Part shown: in pieces, positions 51,255 to 61,610 of the stretch
How positions within the stretch are numbered: position 1 is the first letter of the stretch
How the letters are laid out: each line of letters begins with the position of its first letter
NCBI GenBank assembly: GCA_964352785.1
Contig: CAYGTI010000013.1
Location: forward strand, 17,070 to 81,069
DNA: 64,000 nt
DNA from: JACOMS01 sp964352785
Lineage (GTDB): Bacteria; Pseudomonadota; Alphaproteobacteria; Caulobacterales; Maricaulaceae
Reading direction: 5' to 3'
Translations under genes and position numbers: made by a program
Notes under the pieces: generated by a model
What the model saw: the letters and a program-made list of their open reading frames with translations, nothing else
What the model was told of the DNA's origin: nothing
Database searches by the model: none

Positions 51255-53513
51255 ATGTCAGATGAAGATGATTTCCGCCTAAAGGCCAAAGCCCGCAAGT
51301 CCAGCAGTCGAGGCGTTGAGGTGCATATCCCCGCCAACTATAAGGGATTCCACCAAGGCGTTCGCGCCGCCTTGGTCAGAGGTCAGGCCGTCTCTGGACG
51401 GCGAACACTGATGAAACCTGCCACACCGCGCACAGGACGCTTTAACGCGCGAGGTCGAGGCCGTGCCGCCTTGGAGCGAGGCATTGGGCCAAAGCAAGGC
51501 TGGCGTATCCACCGCGCAACAGGTGACCGCTACCGTGCCCGAAGAGCCATTGTGAAAGTGCGTGTGGTAAAGCTGCGCAATGCGAAGTCCTCTGTCTCGC
51601 GAGGACACTTGGCTTACCTCCAGCGCGAAGGTGCAGGCGTCGAGCGAGCCGAAGGATTAGAAGGCTCGTCAGAGTTGACGCCAACGCGGGGCCAGCTCTA
51701 CGGCCCAGAAGACGGCGTCGAGATTGACGGGCGGGATTTTGTGGCCCGCTCTCAAGAGAGCTTTGACGGACGCGGCGACCCGCACCAGTTTCGAATTATG
51801 ATTTCTCCAGAAGACGGTGCGGAGCTGGCCCGCGTAAACGGCGACGGCACACCGAACCTGAAAGACACAACGCGAGCGCTCATTGCGCAGATGGAAGAGG
51901 ATTTGGGAACTAGATTGGATTGGGTCGCCGTTGACCATTTTGATACCGCCCATCCGCATACGCATATCATCGCGCGGGGCATCACCCATGACGGGAAAGG
52001 ACTGAACATTGCAGGCGAGTATATTTCACGCGGCATACGCGGACGGCTGGAGGAAGAACTCACACGCGAGCTGGGCTTGAGGTCCGAGCTTGAAATCCAG
52101 CAAGAGATGAACCGCGAAGTAGGCGCTATGCGGGTGACGACAGCAGATAAGCATATCCTAGACGGCATAGACAAAAACACGAACGTCATCGACCTACGCG
52201 CAGGGTCAGCGGCCAGCACATTTGGCAGACACTCATCCATGAACCGCCATATCCTAATCGGGCGGATGAATCATCTTGAGAAAATGGGCTTGGCGCAGCC
52301 AACAGATAAGGGACGCTGGCAGCTAGAGAAAAACACATTCAAAACGCTTGGACAGATTGAACAGCGCGAGCAGCTAAACAAAGAAATCCACGCGGCTATG
52401 GAACGGGCCAACATTAAACGCCCTGTCCGCTTAAATGATGGCCGCACAGACTATGATGGTAATCTATCCAATCGCCGTGTTATTGGGCGCGTTATTGCCA
52501 AGACGCTTGGTCGTGATGAAGGCATGAACCCAGACGCCAAAGGCGGCGGCAGAGTCAGGTTCATCATAGACGGCACTGACGGCTACGTCAGCACGGTTGA
52601 GACGGGCATGGACACGCGAGCAGGCGAAGCCGCTAAGGTCGGCTCTATCATTGAAGTCTCTCCGCCAAACTTGCGAACGGTTGACCGCAACATTCAGGCC
52701 CTTGCAACGGGTAAGGATTACCACGGCAAGCCTCGTAACGGACTTGTCGGAAATTACGCGATAGCGACGAGCGGGCCAGAGGATTGGATGGACGGCAGCG
52801 GTAGCAGAAGCGCGGCCCATATGCGGGCGCACAGATTGCGGCTCGCAACACTGGCGAAAGCGGGCGTGGTGCAAGTCGTGAGCAAGGATAAGGACGGCGA
52901 TCCCTTGGAGTGGCGCGTGCCAGAAGATTTTGAAGAGCGGGCTATCTCGCTGGACTTGAAGCAAGGCCGTGCGTCAGGTGTGAAGCTACTCTCGCGCCAA
53001 GACTTGGAGGCACAGCTCGCAAGCCCCGGTGCGACTTGGCTTGACCGCGCACAGGTGAACTGGGGCAGAGGCGGCATTGCTGGCATAAGCACAAGGTCGA
53101 GTGCATTTGCTAACGAGCTAGACACAGCCTTCCAACAGCGCCGCGAATGGCTGATTAAGCGAGGCTATGCAGAGCTACGCCAAGACGCGCAGAAGACCTC
53201 TATCATCTACAAGCGTGGCTATATGAAGGCCTTAGAGACAGAAGGGTTGAACGCCGCCACCGAAAAGCTGGAGAGTATGACGGGCAAGGCCCACATTGCC
53301 GTGCGGTCAGGGCGGCTAATTGAAGGCAAAGTCTCGCAGAAATACGAACTTCCTCACGGCCCCCACGCGATTATTGAGACGCAGCGGGCATTCTACCTCG
53401 TGCCATGGGAAAGTCATCACACGCAGAAGTGGGGCAAGCGCATCAAAGGTCGCGTACTTGGAGGTGGCGGTATTGATTGGGATGTGGAGAGGACGAGAGG
53501 GATTGGTAGGTGA
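51255..53513 (+). CDS. VirD2-type relaxase (DUF3363 family mobilisation nuclease)
   Basis: A 752-residue relaxase. It begins MSDEDDFRLKAKAR as other members do, so ATG 51255 is chosen over a TTG at 51237. The N-terminal 120 residues are basic and Arg-rich. The HxHxH metal motif is in HFDTAHPHTHIIARG; flanking LGTRLDWVAVDHF and FRIMISPEDGAEL are family segments. The C-terminal half is DUF3363. Relaxases nick oriT and pilot a DNA strand through a conjugation channel. No coupling protein or mating-pair genes are visible, so mobilisation in trans is likely. oriT is not located; it is probably within 50794-51254. Confidence 0.87.
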   Translation: MSDEDDFRLKAKARKSSSRGVEVHIPANYKGFHQGVRAALVRGQAVSGRRTLMKPATPRTGRFNARGRGRAALERGIGPKQGWRIHRATGDRYRARRAIVKVRVVKLRNAKSSVSRGHLAYLQREGAGVERAEGLEGSSELTPTRGQLYGPEDGVEIDGRDFVARSQESFDGRGDPHQFRIMISPEDGAELARVNGDGTPNLKDTTRALIAQMEEDLGTRLDWVAVDHFDTAHPHTHIIARGITHDGKGLNIAGEYISRGIRGRLEEELTRELGLRSELEIQQEMNREVGAMRVTTADKHILDGIDKNTNVIDLRAGSAASTFGRHSSMNRHILIGRMNHLEKMGLAQPTDKGRWQLEKNTFKTLGQIEQREQLNKEIHAAMERANIKRPVRLNDGRTDYDGNLSNRRVIGRVIAKTLGRDEGMNPDAKGGGRVRFIIDGTDGYVSTVETGMDTRAGEAAKVGSIIEVSPPNLRTVDRNIQALATGKDYHGKPRNGLVGNYAIATSGPEDWMDGSGSRSAAHMRAHRLRLATLAKAGVVQVVSKDKDGDPLEWRVPEDFEERAISLDLKQGRASGVKLLSRQDLEAQLASPGATWLDRAQVNWGRGGIAGISTRSSAFANELDTAFQQRREWLIKRGYAELRQDAQKTSIIYKRGYMKALETEGLNAATEKLESMTGKAHIAVRSGRLIEGKVSQKYELPHGPHAIIETQRAFYLVPWESHHTQKWGKRIKGRVLGGGGIDWDVERTRGIGR

Positions 53514-53566
53514 GCTTAGGAGTAAGCGCTGTAAGGTGAGGACTTAACAGAATCCTCTGGAGTGTT

Positions 53567-53595
53567 TTGACAGCTTTGTCATAAATCATTACATC
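53567..53595 (+). promoter_or_regulatory. Candidate promoter and dyad before the xylan genes
   Basis: TTGACA (53567-53572) followed after 17 bases by TACATC (53590-53595), 29 bases before the GH10 ATG. The -35 box overlaps a dyad TGACAGCTTTGTCA (53568-53581) that could bind a repressor. The -10 match is weak. Confidence 0.4.
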
Positions 53596-53623
53596 TCTTT
53601 TAAACGATAAAAAAGAAGAGGCG

Positions 53624-54811
53624 ATGAAGTTGGAAATAAATCGGCGTAAGTTTTTAGGAACAAGCAGCAGTGCCTTGCTTTTGGCTTCTTGTGCGTCTTC
53701 AACATTCACACCTGAAACAGTATCTGATATTGAACAGGGTGAGTCAGCGTTCATTGAGGAACCGACATTAAATGCTACTCTTCCGGAAACATCTCTGGCT
53801 TCGATTGCGCGAGCTAAGGGTGTGACCTTTGGGACGGCCATCGGCAGTAGCGCTTTAAGCGATACGGAATATCTGAAAATTATTGAGGCTGAATGCGACG
53901 TCCTCGTGGCCGAGAACGAGCATAAATTATACAGTCTTTTGGGACGGCCCGGACCCTATCAATTTGATAGAGGTGACGCACTTGTTAATTGGGGAAAATC
54001 AAAAGAGCTGGATTTCCGGGGCCATGTCCTCCTTTGGAACCGAATGGAATTTACGCCGGATTGGGTCGCTAAAAAAGATTTTGGCGGGCGTGAGGGCACG
54101 GAGACGTTTGTAGCAGATTACATAAAAGCGCTAACTGAACATTACGGGACCGATATTCATTCTTGGGATGTCGTCAATGAAACGATCAACTCTGAAACTG
54201 GTAAAATACGTGACACTGTTTTTGTTCAAAATGCAGGCGAGCAAATTGTCGATTTTACGTTTCACAAGGCCAAGGAGTACGCGCCTCATGCTGAGTTGGT
54301 CTATAATGACTACATGATCTGGGAGGAAGGCAACGAGAAACATCGTTACGGTGTTCTAAAGCTCTTGGAAGGTTTCCGAAAGCGCGGCACGCCTATAGAT
54401 ACATTTGGCGTTCAAGGACATCTCGGCACGCGGGTGCGCAACTCACGTTATCCTGACCCTCAATCCAAAGCTTGGCAGCAATTCATCGACGAGATTGTTG
54501 ATATGGATTACAAACTTATTATCAGTGAATTTGATGTGAATGACACAGGTTTGCCGGCAGATATCGCGAAACGCGATCAAGAAGTTGCCGCCTATGGGAA
54601 AGCATTTCTGGATATGATGCTCAGCTATACCGAACTTAAAAGCGTCTTGGCGTGGGGGCTGTGCGATCGTCATACTTGGCTGCAAACGTGGTGGCCGAGA
54701 AAAGACGGCATCATAAAGCGCCCTACATTCTATGATGTTAATTATCAGCCAAAACCTTTGCGTTACGCTGTTGCGAGTGCGTTTGAGAATGCTCCGATGA
54801 GGAGCATCTAA
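53624..54811 (+). CDS. Endo-1,4-beta-xylanase, GH10, Tat-type lipoprotein
   Basis: A 395-residue GH10 xylanase that cleaves the xylan backbone. Acid/base glutamate in WDVVNETIN (E186) and nucleophile glutamate in IISEFDVND (E302). The N-terminus has NRRKFLG, a twin-arginine motif, followed by a lipobox LLLASC (C23), suggesting Tat export and lipidation. In the usual GHTLVWH segment this protein reads GHVLLWNRMEF, with asparagine where a histidine is standard, and the C-terminal WG-(V/I)-TD motif is WGLCDRHTW. First of three same-strand xylan genes. Confidence 0.93.
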   Translation: MKLEINRRKFLGTSSSALLLASCASSTFTPETVSDIEQGESAFIEEPTLNATLPETSLASIARAKGVTFGTAIGSSALSDTEYLKIIEAECDVLVAENEHKLYSLLGRPGPYQFDRGDALVNWGKSKELDFRGHVLLWNRMEFTPDWVAKKDFGGREGTETFVADYIKALTEHYGTDIHSWDVVNETINSETGKIRDTVFVQNAGEQIVDFTFHKAKEYAPHAELVYNDYMIWEEGNEKHRYGVLKLLEGFRKRGTPIDTFGVQGHLGTRVRNSRYPDPQSKAWQQFIDEIVDMDYKLIISEFDVNDTGLPADIAKRDQEVAAYGKAFLDMMLSYTELKSVLAWGLCDRHTWLQTWWPRKDGIIKRPTFYDVNYQPKPLRYAVASAFENAPMRSI

Positions 54812-54847
54812 TTTTTTAGCGTCACTTATTTTACCGGAGAATAGCAA

Positions 54848-56584
54848 ATGATATCCAATTTTTTAAACTCAATACTGGCGCTTGGGTGTGTAGTGGCTTT
54901 GAGCAGTTGTGCAGGTACAATTGAAACTGACGCTGACACAGTTGCCGCGGATTCTGCGTCTACCGCGCGGTTTGATTGGCTCAAATATGAAGGGGCGGAT
55001 CCTGTTCATTCACAGCCAATTGATGCAATGACGCAATATCGAAATCCGGTACTTTCCGGTTTTTACCCAGACCCAAGCATCACGCAGGCTGGCGATAAAT
55101 ATTATCTTGTCAATTCCACCTTCACTTACTTCCCAGGAATTCCGGTTTTCGAGAGCACGGACCTCGTGAGCTGGAAACAGATTGGAAATGTGATTGACCG
55201 TCCGGGTATGCTGGATTTTGACGGATTGGGACTCTCCCGCGGAGTTTTCGCGCCGACAATTGAATACCACTATGGCACATTTTATGTCGCGAACACTTGC
55301 GTGGATTGCGGCGGCAATTTCATTGTAACAGCAGACGACCCGGCAGGACCTTGGTCTGATCCAATCTGGCTCCCAGAGATTGGGGGAATTGATCCATCAT
55401 TATACTTTCACCAAGACGGCACAGTTTATCTCATGAATAATGATGCTCCAGTTGGAGAGCCGAGATATGAGGGTCACCGTGCCATCTGGATCCGAGCCGT
55501 TGATCCTGAAACCTTTCAATCAATTTCTGAGCCAAAAGTCTTGATTGACGGAGGCGTGCGACCCGAAGAGAATCCTATCTGGATCGAAGGTCCGCATATC
55601 TATTTCAAAGACGGTTATTATTATCTCAGCGCAGCAGAAGGCGGCACAGCCGTCGGGCATTCCCAAGTCATACTAAGATCGCGCGAAGTTGAGGGGCCCT
55701 ACACCCCGTTTGAGGGCAACCCCATTATGACGCATCGGCATTTAGACCCGAATCGTGACAACCCGATAACCTCTGTTGGACATGCTGATTATGTAACAGA
55801 TGAGAATGGCGATTGGTGGGCCACATTTTTGGCGGTGCGGCCCTATGAAGGCGACTTTTACAATACGGGGCGGGAAACATTTCTCATGCCTGTTCGCTGG
55901 GAAGATGGGTGGCCAATCATTATCCAAGGTGTAGAAACGGTGGGTTATGTTCAATCCCGGCCGGCCCTTCCTGTGGCAGATGCACCTGAGATACCGACCT
56001 CCGGTGACTTCAGTATCACGGACGAGTTCCAAACAGCTGAGCTGCCACATTACTGGATGACACCGCGCGTGCCGAAATCGAACTGGCATAGTTTAGATGA
56101 CGGACAGCTTAACATTATGGATATCGGTGCTGGCTTGGGCGAGGGCAAACAGCCGACCATGCTGGGCCGTCGTCAACAACATCTCTATGCCACAGCGACA
56201 ACCAAGATTGATCAATTGCCGACGGCTGCAGGGATAGAAACGGGTCTGACGGCCTTCCAAAGCGATGACTATTTCTACGCTTTAGGTGTCACGAAAGACG
56301 CCACTGGTAATCACATTGTGCAACTCCGTCGTAAGGCCGGAGGGGATGATAAGGTTAATGGCGAAGTCATTGCATCAAATGCACTGCCGGAGGATGTCAG
56401 CTTGCCGCTATATTTGAAAATAGAGGCCAAAGGCGACGCGTATGATTTTGCCTATAGCGCTGATAACCAAAGTTGGATTGATCTCGAAAATGACTTGGAC
56501 GGTAAAATCTTGAGCACGCGGATTGCGGGCGGTTTTGTTGGCGCGGTCTTCGGACTATACGTCCAAAGTCCGGACAACAAATAG
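54848..56584 (+). CDS. GH43 beta-xylosidase/alpha-L-arabinofuranosidase lipoprotein
   Basis: A 578-residue GH43 enzyme. Lipobox ALSSC (C21). The five-bladed propeller catalytic triad can be placed: D75 in FYPDPSI (base), D182 in GGIDPSLYF (pKa modulator) and E247 in WIEGPHIYF (acid). The C-terminal 190 residues (from TSGDFSITDEF) are a beta-sandwich of the GH43 C2 kind. It likely removes xylose or arabinose from xylooligosaccharides released by the neighbouring GH10. It lies 36 bases downstream of the xylanase. Confidence 0.92.
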   Translation: MISNFLNSILALGCVVALSSCAGTIETDADTVAADSASTARFDWLKYEGADPVHSQPIDAMTQYRNPVLSGFYPDPSITQAGDKYYLVNSTFTYFPGIPVFESTDLVSWKQIGNVIDRPGMLDFDGLGLSRGVFAPTIEYHYGTFYVANTCVDCGGNFIVTADDPAGPWSDPIWLPEIGGIDPSLYFHQDGTVYLMNNDAPVGEPRYEGHRAIWIRAVDPETFQSISEPKVLIDGGVRPEENPIWIEGPHIYFKDGYYYLSAAEGGTAVGHSQVILRSREVEGPYTPFEGNPIMTHRHLDPNRDNPITSVGHADYVTDENGDWWATFLAVRPYEGDFYNTGRETFLMPVRWEDGWPIIIQGVETVGYVQSRPALPVADAPEIPTSGDFSITDEFQTAELPHYWMTPRVPKSNWHSLDDGQLNIMDIGAGLGEGKQPTMLGRRQQHLYATATTKIDQLPTAAGIETGLTAFQSDDYFYALGVTKDATGNHIVQLRRKAGGDDKVNGEVIASNALPEDVSLPLYLKIEAKGDAYDFAYSADNQSWIDLENDLDGKILSTRIAGGFVGAVFGLYVQSPDNK

Positions 56585-56610
56585 ATGATAACAAATATGA
56601 AGAGCCTTTT

Positions 56611-59502
56611 ATGAAGAACATTCTTTGTCGCAGTTTTTTCTGTTTGGTAGCTTCGGCTCTATTATCCGCATGTGCGGGGTCCGAAGAGGCCTCAAAATTC
56701 GACATTAAGGCGGCTGAAACCGATCAGCTCTGCGAGGGAGCTGTTGTCGTTTGCGAGAGCAATAGCGTAGGGAGTTTTGAATTAATTGCAGATGGAACTG
56801 CGGCCTCTGTTCGCGTCGATGAAGGAGCTGAGGCTGCAATTTTACAGGCCACCAAGTCTTTCAGAGCGGATATGTCTGCCGTCAGCGGGATGACTGAGAC
56901 GGACAGTCAGCGTGTGGTTATCGTCGGTAACATCCAGACGTCAAAAACATTGCAGACTATGATTGCAGAGGACAAGCTGGATGTCTCATCGATTGATGGC
57001 GTTTGGGAAGGTTTTGTACAAGCTATTGTGGATGAGCCTGTTGAGGGCGTAAGCCAAGCGCTTGTTATCGCGGGATCCGACACGCGCGGTACCATTTATG
57101 GCATTTATGATCTGTCTGAGCGAATGGGCGTCTCACCTTGGCATTGGTGGGCCGATGTTCCAATTAAACGGAAAGACACGCTTTACCTTACGGCGGGACA
57201 TCGCAGCGATAAGCCTGATGTCAAATATCGCGGCATATTCTTAAATGACGAAAACCCAGCGCTCCTGGGGTGGGTGACTGAAAACTATGGTGGTTTTGGC
57301 GATGAATTTTACGCTGAGGTTTTCGAATTAATTCTGCGCCAGAAGGGCAACTACATTTGGCCTGCAATGTGGGGTAAAGCCTATTATGATGACGATCCTG
57401 ATAATGTTGCGCTGGCTAAAAGTTACGGCATGGTTGTCGGCACATCCCATCATGAGCCCTTGGGACGTGCCCATGTCGAATGGGACCGTTATGGTGATGG
57501 TGCTTGGGACTACAACAGCAATGAAGATGTGCTAAAAGACTTCTGGCGCGGCGGTATGGAGCGCATGAAGGATAATGAAGTCCTCGTGACGATTGGCATG
57601 CGCGGCGACGGTGATGAGGCCATGACCGAAGGCACAGCGATTCCTCTGCTTGAAAATATTGTACAAGACCAGCGCGCTATCATTGCTGACGTCACAGGAA
57701 AACCAGCCTCTGAGACCCCACAGGTCTGGGCGCTCTATAAAGAAGTGCAAGATTATTACGATCAAGGCATGCGTGTTCCGGATGATGTGATCTTACTTTT
57801 CGCAGATGATAATTGGGGCAATATTCGCCGCCTGCCTGAATTGGGCGCAGAACGTGATGGAGGCTATGGCATCTACTATCACTTCGACTATGTCGGCGGG
57901 CCTCGGAATTATAAATGGCTAAATACGACACAGATCGAGCGTGTTTGGGAGCAGATGCATCTGGCCAGCGAATATGGCGCGGACGAGCTTTGGATAGTCA
58001 ATGTCGGTGACCTCAAACCGATGGAATTCCCAATCAGCTTTTTCCTAGATATGGGATGGGATACCGATTTTATTTCTTTGGAAAATCTGCCTGATTATTA
58101 TGAAGACTGGTCTCGGATAAAATTTGGACCGGCTTACGCAACAGAAATTGGCGCTTTGATTAAAGGCTATACAAAGCTGAATGCCCGCAGAAAACCTGAG
58201 CTGATTTCCCCGGAAACATTCAGCCTTATTAATTTTAACGAGGCCGAGCGGGTTTCAAGCGAATGGATGAAACTGGAGCAGCTTGCAGATAGGGTCCGTG
58301 CAGATTTGGATGAGCGCTATCACGATGCTTATGACCAACTAGTGTGGTGGCCAATCAAAGCCAGCTCTAATCTCAATCATCTATATATCGCGGCAGCGAA
58401 GAATAAACACTATGCCGGGCAAGGCCGAGCTTCGGCAAATGATTGGGCCGACAAGGTTGAAGAGTTATTCGCACGTGATGAAGAGCTGACGGATTATTAC
58501 CATACCGAGATTGCAGATGGGAAATGGAACCATTTCGCCTCGCAAACTCATATTGGATATACCTATTGGCAGCAGCCTGAGCAGAATATCATGCCTGATA
58601 TCACGCGCATTGATGTGCCTGAAACCGGCATTTTATGCGTGTCTGTTGCCGGTGATATCAAGGCCTATTCAGGCGGTGAGGCCATTGCCCGGACTCCTGC
58701 GATTGATAGCCTTCACAATCAACAGGCCAGTTTTACAATTTTCAATACGGGTAAAAAACCTCTATCTTGGCAGGCCAATTCATTAACAAAAGGTGCCATG
58801 CTTTCAAAAACCAAAGGAAGTCTCGATCATGATGAGGTCATCCACATCACTGTTGATTGGGACAACGTGCCAATAGGGGCATCCACTGCCAAAATTGAAT
58901 TCGTGAGCGGTGAGAGCGAAGCTCAAGAGATTGAGATCCCTTTGTCGCGTGTGGAGCACCCGCAAGACGTGTCAGGTTTTCTGCCGAGGGACGCTGTCAT
59001 AGCCATCGATGCGGAGAATTATAGCGACGCGCATGATGGCGCTGTCACATGGAAGACAATCGCTAATCTGTCTCGTACCGGATCCGCTGTCGCGGCCTAT
59101 CCGGTCACGGCGGGGCCCACTACATTGGGAGAGGATAGCCCGCACCTTATCTATGATGTCATTCTGCCTAAAGCGGGCGATCATACGCTTACTGTATCTG
59201 TTGCTCCAAGCTTGGATTATTGGGGAAAAGGGGGCTTAAAATTTGCGACGTCGATTGATAATCAAGACCCAATTATCCAAACGTTGAAAGCTGTCCCGTC
59301 GGATTCAGATCTCATCTGGAATGAAGCTGTCGCCAATAACACAATTAAGCTAACGCACGACTTTTCTGTAGAGAGGCCCGGACGGCATAGCGTCAAAATA
59401 TGGCGCATTGATCCGGGCGTTGTCTTTCAACGCGTAGAAGTCAGCCAAGGCGATATGCCGGAAAGTTATCTTGGCCCGCTCGCGAGTCAAAAACTCGATT
59501 AA
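56611..59502 (+). CDS. GH115 xylan alpha-1,2-glucuronidase lipoprotein
   Basis: A 963-residue GH115 enzyme that removes (4-O-methyl)glucuronic acid from intact glucuronoxylan, including internal residues. Lipobox LLSACAG (C21). Diagnostic segments: YRGIFLNDENPALLGWV, GDEFYAEVFELILRQKGNYIWPAMWGKAYYDDDP, GTSHHEPLGRAHVEW, FADDNWGNIRRLPE, and WIVNVGDLKPMEFPISFFLDMGW. The C-terminal part (from about 660) holds beta-sandwich domains typical of the family. Only 26 bases after the GH43 stop, so it forms an operon with it and the xylanase. Confidence 0.93.
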   Translation: MKNILCRSFFCLVASALLSACAGSEEASKFDIKAAETDQLCEGAVVVCESNSVGSFELIADGTAASVRVDEGAEAAILQATKSFRADMSAVSGMTETDSQRVVIVGNIQTSKTLQTMIAEDKLDVSSIDGVWEGFVQAIVDEPVEGVSQALVIAGSDTRGTIYGIYDLSERMGVSPWHWWADVPIKRKDTLYLTAGHRSDKPDVKYRGIFLNDENPALLGWVTENYGGFGDEFYAEVFELILRQKGNYIWPAMWGKAYYDDDPDNVALAKSYGMVVGTSHHEPLGRAHVEWDRYGDGAWDYNSNEDVLKDFWRGGMERMKDNEVLVTIGMRGDGDEAMTEGTAIPLLENIVQDQRAIIADVTGKPASETPQVWALYKEVQDYYDQGMRVPDDVILLFADDNWGNIRRLPELGAERDGGYGIYYHFDYVGGPRNYKWLNTTQIERVWEQMHLASEYGADELWIVNVGDLKPMEFPISFFLDMGWDTDFISLENLPDYYEDWSRIKFGPAYATEIGALIKGYTKLNARRKPELISPETFSLINFNEAERVSSEWMKLEQLADRVRADLDERYHDAYDQLVWWPIKASSNLNHLYIAAAKNKHYAGQGRASANDWADKVEELFARDEELTDYYHTEIADGKWNHFASQTHIGYTYWQQPEQNIMPDITRIDVPETGILCVSVAGDIKAYSGGEAIARTPAIDSLHNQQASFTIFNTGKKPLSWQANSLTKGAMLSKTKGSLDHDEVIHITVDWDNVPIGASTAKIEFVSGESEAQEIEIPLSRVEHPQDVSGFLPRDAVIAIDAENYSDAHDGAVTWKTIANLSRTGSAVAAYPVTAGPTTLGEDSPHLIYDVILPKAGDHTLTVSVAPSLDYWGKGGLKFATSIDNQDPIIQTLKAVPSDSDLIWNEAVANNTIKLTHDFSVERPGRHSVKIWRIDPGVVFQRVEVSQGDMPESYLGPLASQKLD

Positions 59503-61505
59503 TCTATCACGATTTCGAAGGGTCCGACAGGACGATCGGATTCATCAAAGAGATTGCCATAAGGCACATCTGCCCAGTTATACCGGACCTTTGTCGGGCT
59601 GAGGCCTGAAGGGACTCCAAGGATAAGAGCGCTGTTTTCGATCTGACCTAAGGCATATTGGCACTCTGCTGCGTCGCAGAGCTCCAATCCAATGATATGA
59701 TCGGATGAGAAAGTTCTTAGTGCACGATCAGAGGCCGATAAGGTAACAATGACCTGATTTCCAGATGCCTCTGCTTTGACGGGGTCGCGATTAGTCTCGG
59801 GATTAGTTTTTCCGTAGAAGAGGTTTTCAGCGGCATCCGCAGCGCGGCGTGCAACTTCCTGCTTATTGGGCGGATGAATATCATACGCATCGCCTGTGCC
59901 CATGGCGACCACGAGCGCGGCATCCTCTGAGGTCAATGCAACTTGTCTTTGGGCCTCTCTGACTTTAGCCCAACCGCTATCAACTGGGGCGTCGCTGGCG
60001 GATCCAAATTCCGGCAATTGGATGATGACCATTTTGGTGTCATCGCCAAAGTAAGTTTTCCAATCTTGTAAAAGTCCGTTTAACAAGGGTTCGTATGAAT
60101 ACTGATCACCTGCGTTGGACTCGCCCTGATACCAATATCCGCCTTTTATATTCAGCCCCCGCAAGGGGCCCAGCATGGCGTTGCCAATTCCCGTTATGCC
60201 TGACACCGACTCCCATGGCGCGATAGGCGCATCCATACCGGCTTGTTTAGCTTTCCGATATGTCCAGTCAGATAATCCAATATCATGATTAGCGTCATTG
60301 GTCAGTTTCATCGCGCTTTCCGGCCCCATCATACCGCCCATATCCCAAGCACTCGCGACATTAATCACGACAACGTTTGTCCCGGATTTCAAGAGACCAT
60401 CTGGGATTGGATAGCGGCGATCGCCACCCCAGTTGAATTGAGCACCGACGCGCTGTCCATTGATCCAGACATGATCTAATTCATCAATTGATCCTAGCTC
60501 GATATAGCTGGCTTCAGTCTCTGCCTCTGTGAGGATGACATCTGTGTGGTACCAAACCTGCCCATTGTAACTTTCTAACTCTTCCAGCCCCCAGTCTTTC
60601 CAATTTGTGAAATCCGGCACTGCAGCCCAGTCATATGCGCCAGGTTCAAGCCAAGGTTCCTTCAGGTCAGGGTTCTGATCGCGCCACCACTTGTCCCAAA
60701 TGTCTCCAAAGGCTTTCATGCCCGCGGTTTGGTCATCTTTATAAATCTCGAACAAATTTATATCATTCGCTCTGAGTTCTGTGGTTTTGAGACTTTCTAA
60801 ACTCATCCAGCTTTCAATCCGTGTTCCACCCCATGTGGAATCGATGAGGCCGATTGGGATACTGGGATCGATATCAAGTTCACGGGCCGTGAAATAACAG
60901 ACCGCTGAAAAATCTTTTAAAGTGTCCGAATTCGCCACAACCCACTTTTCATTGGACTCAAAATTGTATTCCGGGTTCAGTGCTGTGTCTTTCGGGATGG
61001 TTATCAAGCGAATATTGTCGCGGTGTTCGGCACCTAATTCCCGATCAGGATTCAGCGCGCGATATACTGGATATTCCATATTGGATTGGCCGGAACATAA
61101 GAAAACATCCCCAATCATTATATCAGAAATAGCTTCCTCTCCTTCAACAACTATCTGATATGGACCGCCTTCAGGTAAAGCCGGAAAAGTTGCACTCCAG
61201 CGACCATCTTCGTCGGGCGTGATCCCTTTTTCATGACCAGAAAATTGAATGGAAAATGAGGATTTATCTGCTGCCAGACCACGGAATTCAATCAGCTCAT
61301 GTCTCTGAAGAACCATTGAGTTGCTAAAAATACTATCAAAGTAAACCGCTTGATTTGTTGCTGTAGGAACTTCTTTTGAGGTGCAGGAGATTGCAGTTAA
61401 ACCTAAAAAGATTACAGAAGATACTTTCAAGAGTTTGCCCAAACTGGATTGATGCTTCACTGAACTCGCCCCGTATTCGAATTTATATTTAAGGAATACT
61501 ATCAT
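59499..61505 (-). CDS. Sialate O-acetylesterase family/acetylxylan-esterase-like lipoprotein
   Basis: A 668-residue SGNH-type esterase. Lipobox LTAISC (C41 from this start). Catalytic serine in FLCSGQSNMEYP (S141); WYQGESNAG and the D-x-H pair in YDIHPPNK complete the triad. A jelly-roll domain inserted mid-protein (about 310-380; SIDELDHVWINGQRVG) is typical of the SASA family. In this setting it probably deacetylates xylan. Convergent with GH115 (stops overlap by 4 bases). A GTG at 61460 is an alternative start closer to the signal peptide. Confidence 0.87.
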   Translation of the reverse strand: MIVFLKYKFEYGASSVKHQSSLGKLLKVSSVIFLGLTAISCTSKEVPTATNQAVYFDSIFSNSMVLQRHELIEFRGLAADKSSFSIQFSGHEKGITPDEDGRWSATFPALPEGGPYQIVVEGEEAISDIMIGDVFLCSGQSNMEYPVYRALNPDRELGAEHRDNIRLITIPKDTALNPEYNFESNEKWVVANSDTLKDFSAVCYFTARELDIDPSIPIGLIDSTWGGTRIESWMSLESLKTTELRANDINLFEIYKDDQTAGMKAFGDIWDKWWRDQNPDLKEPWLEPGAYDWAAVPDFTNWKDWGLEELESYNGQVWYHTDVILTEAETEASYIELGSIDELDHVWINGQRVGAQFNWGGDRRYPIPDGLLKSGTNVVVINVASAWDMGGMMGPESAMKLTNDANHDIGLSDWTYRKAKQAGMDAPIAPWESVSGITGIGNAMLGPLRGLNIKGGYWYQGESNAGDQYSYEPLLNGLLQDWKTYFGDDTKMVIIQLPEFGSASDAPVDSGWAKVREAQRQVALTSEDAALVVAMGTGDAYDIHPPNKQEVARRAADAAENLFYGKTNPETNRDPVKAEASGNQVIVTLSASDRALRTFSSDHIIGLELCDAAECQYALGQIENSALILGVPSGLSPTKVRYNWADVPYGNLFDESDRPVGPFEIVID

Positions 61506-61575
61506 AGGTCTTTCGCACGAACCATCAAACTCATTTTGCGTATTCTTAGCTAAGCTGAACCTGCTGCCATCTCAA

Positions 61576-61610
61576 CCCGGACGCTCAAGTGAGGCGCCGG
61601 GCCTCTTTTA
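61576..61610 (+). terminator. Orphan intrinsic terminator between divergent genes
   Basis: A strong bulged stem (CCCGG-CG-CTC / GAG-CG-CCGGG, loop AAGT) followed by CCTCTTTTA on the plus strand. It lies in the 212-base gap between the divergent esterase and serine hydrolase genes, where no plus-strand gene precedes it. It may be the remnant of a lost gene or end a short leader RNA. Confidence 0.6.
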
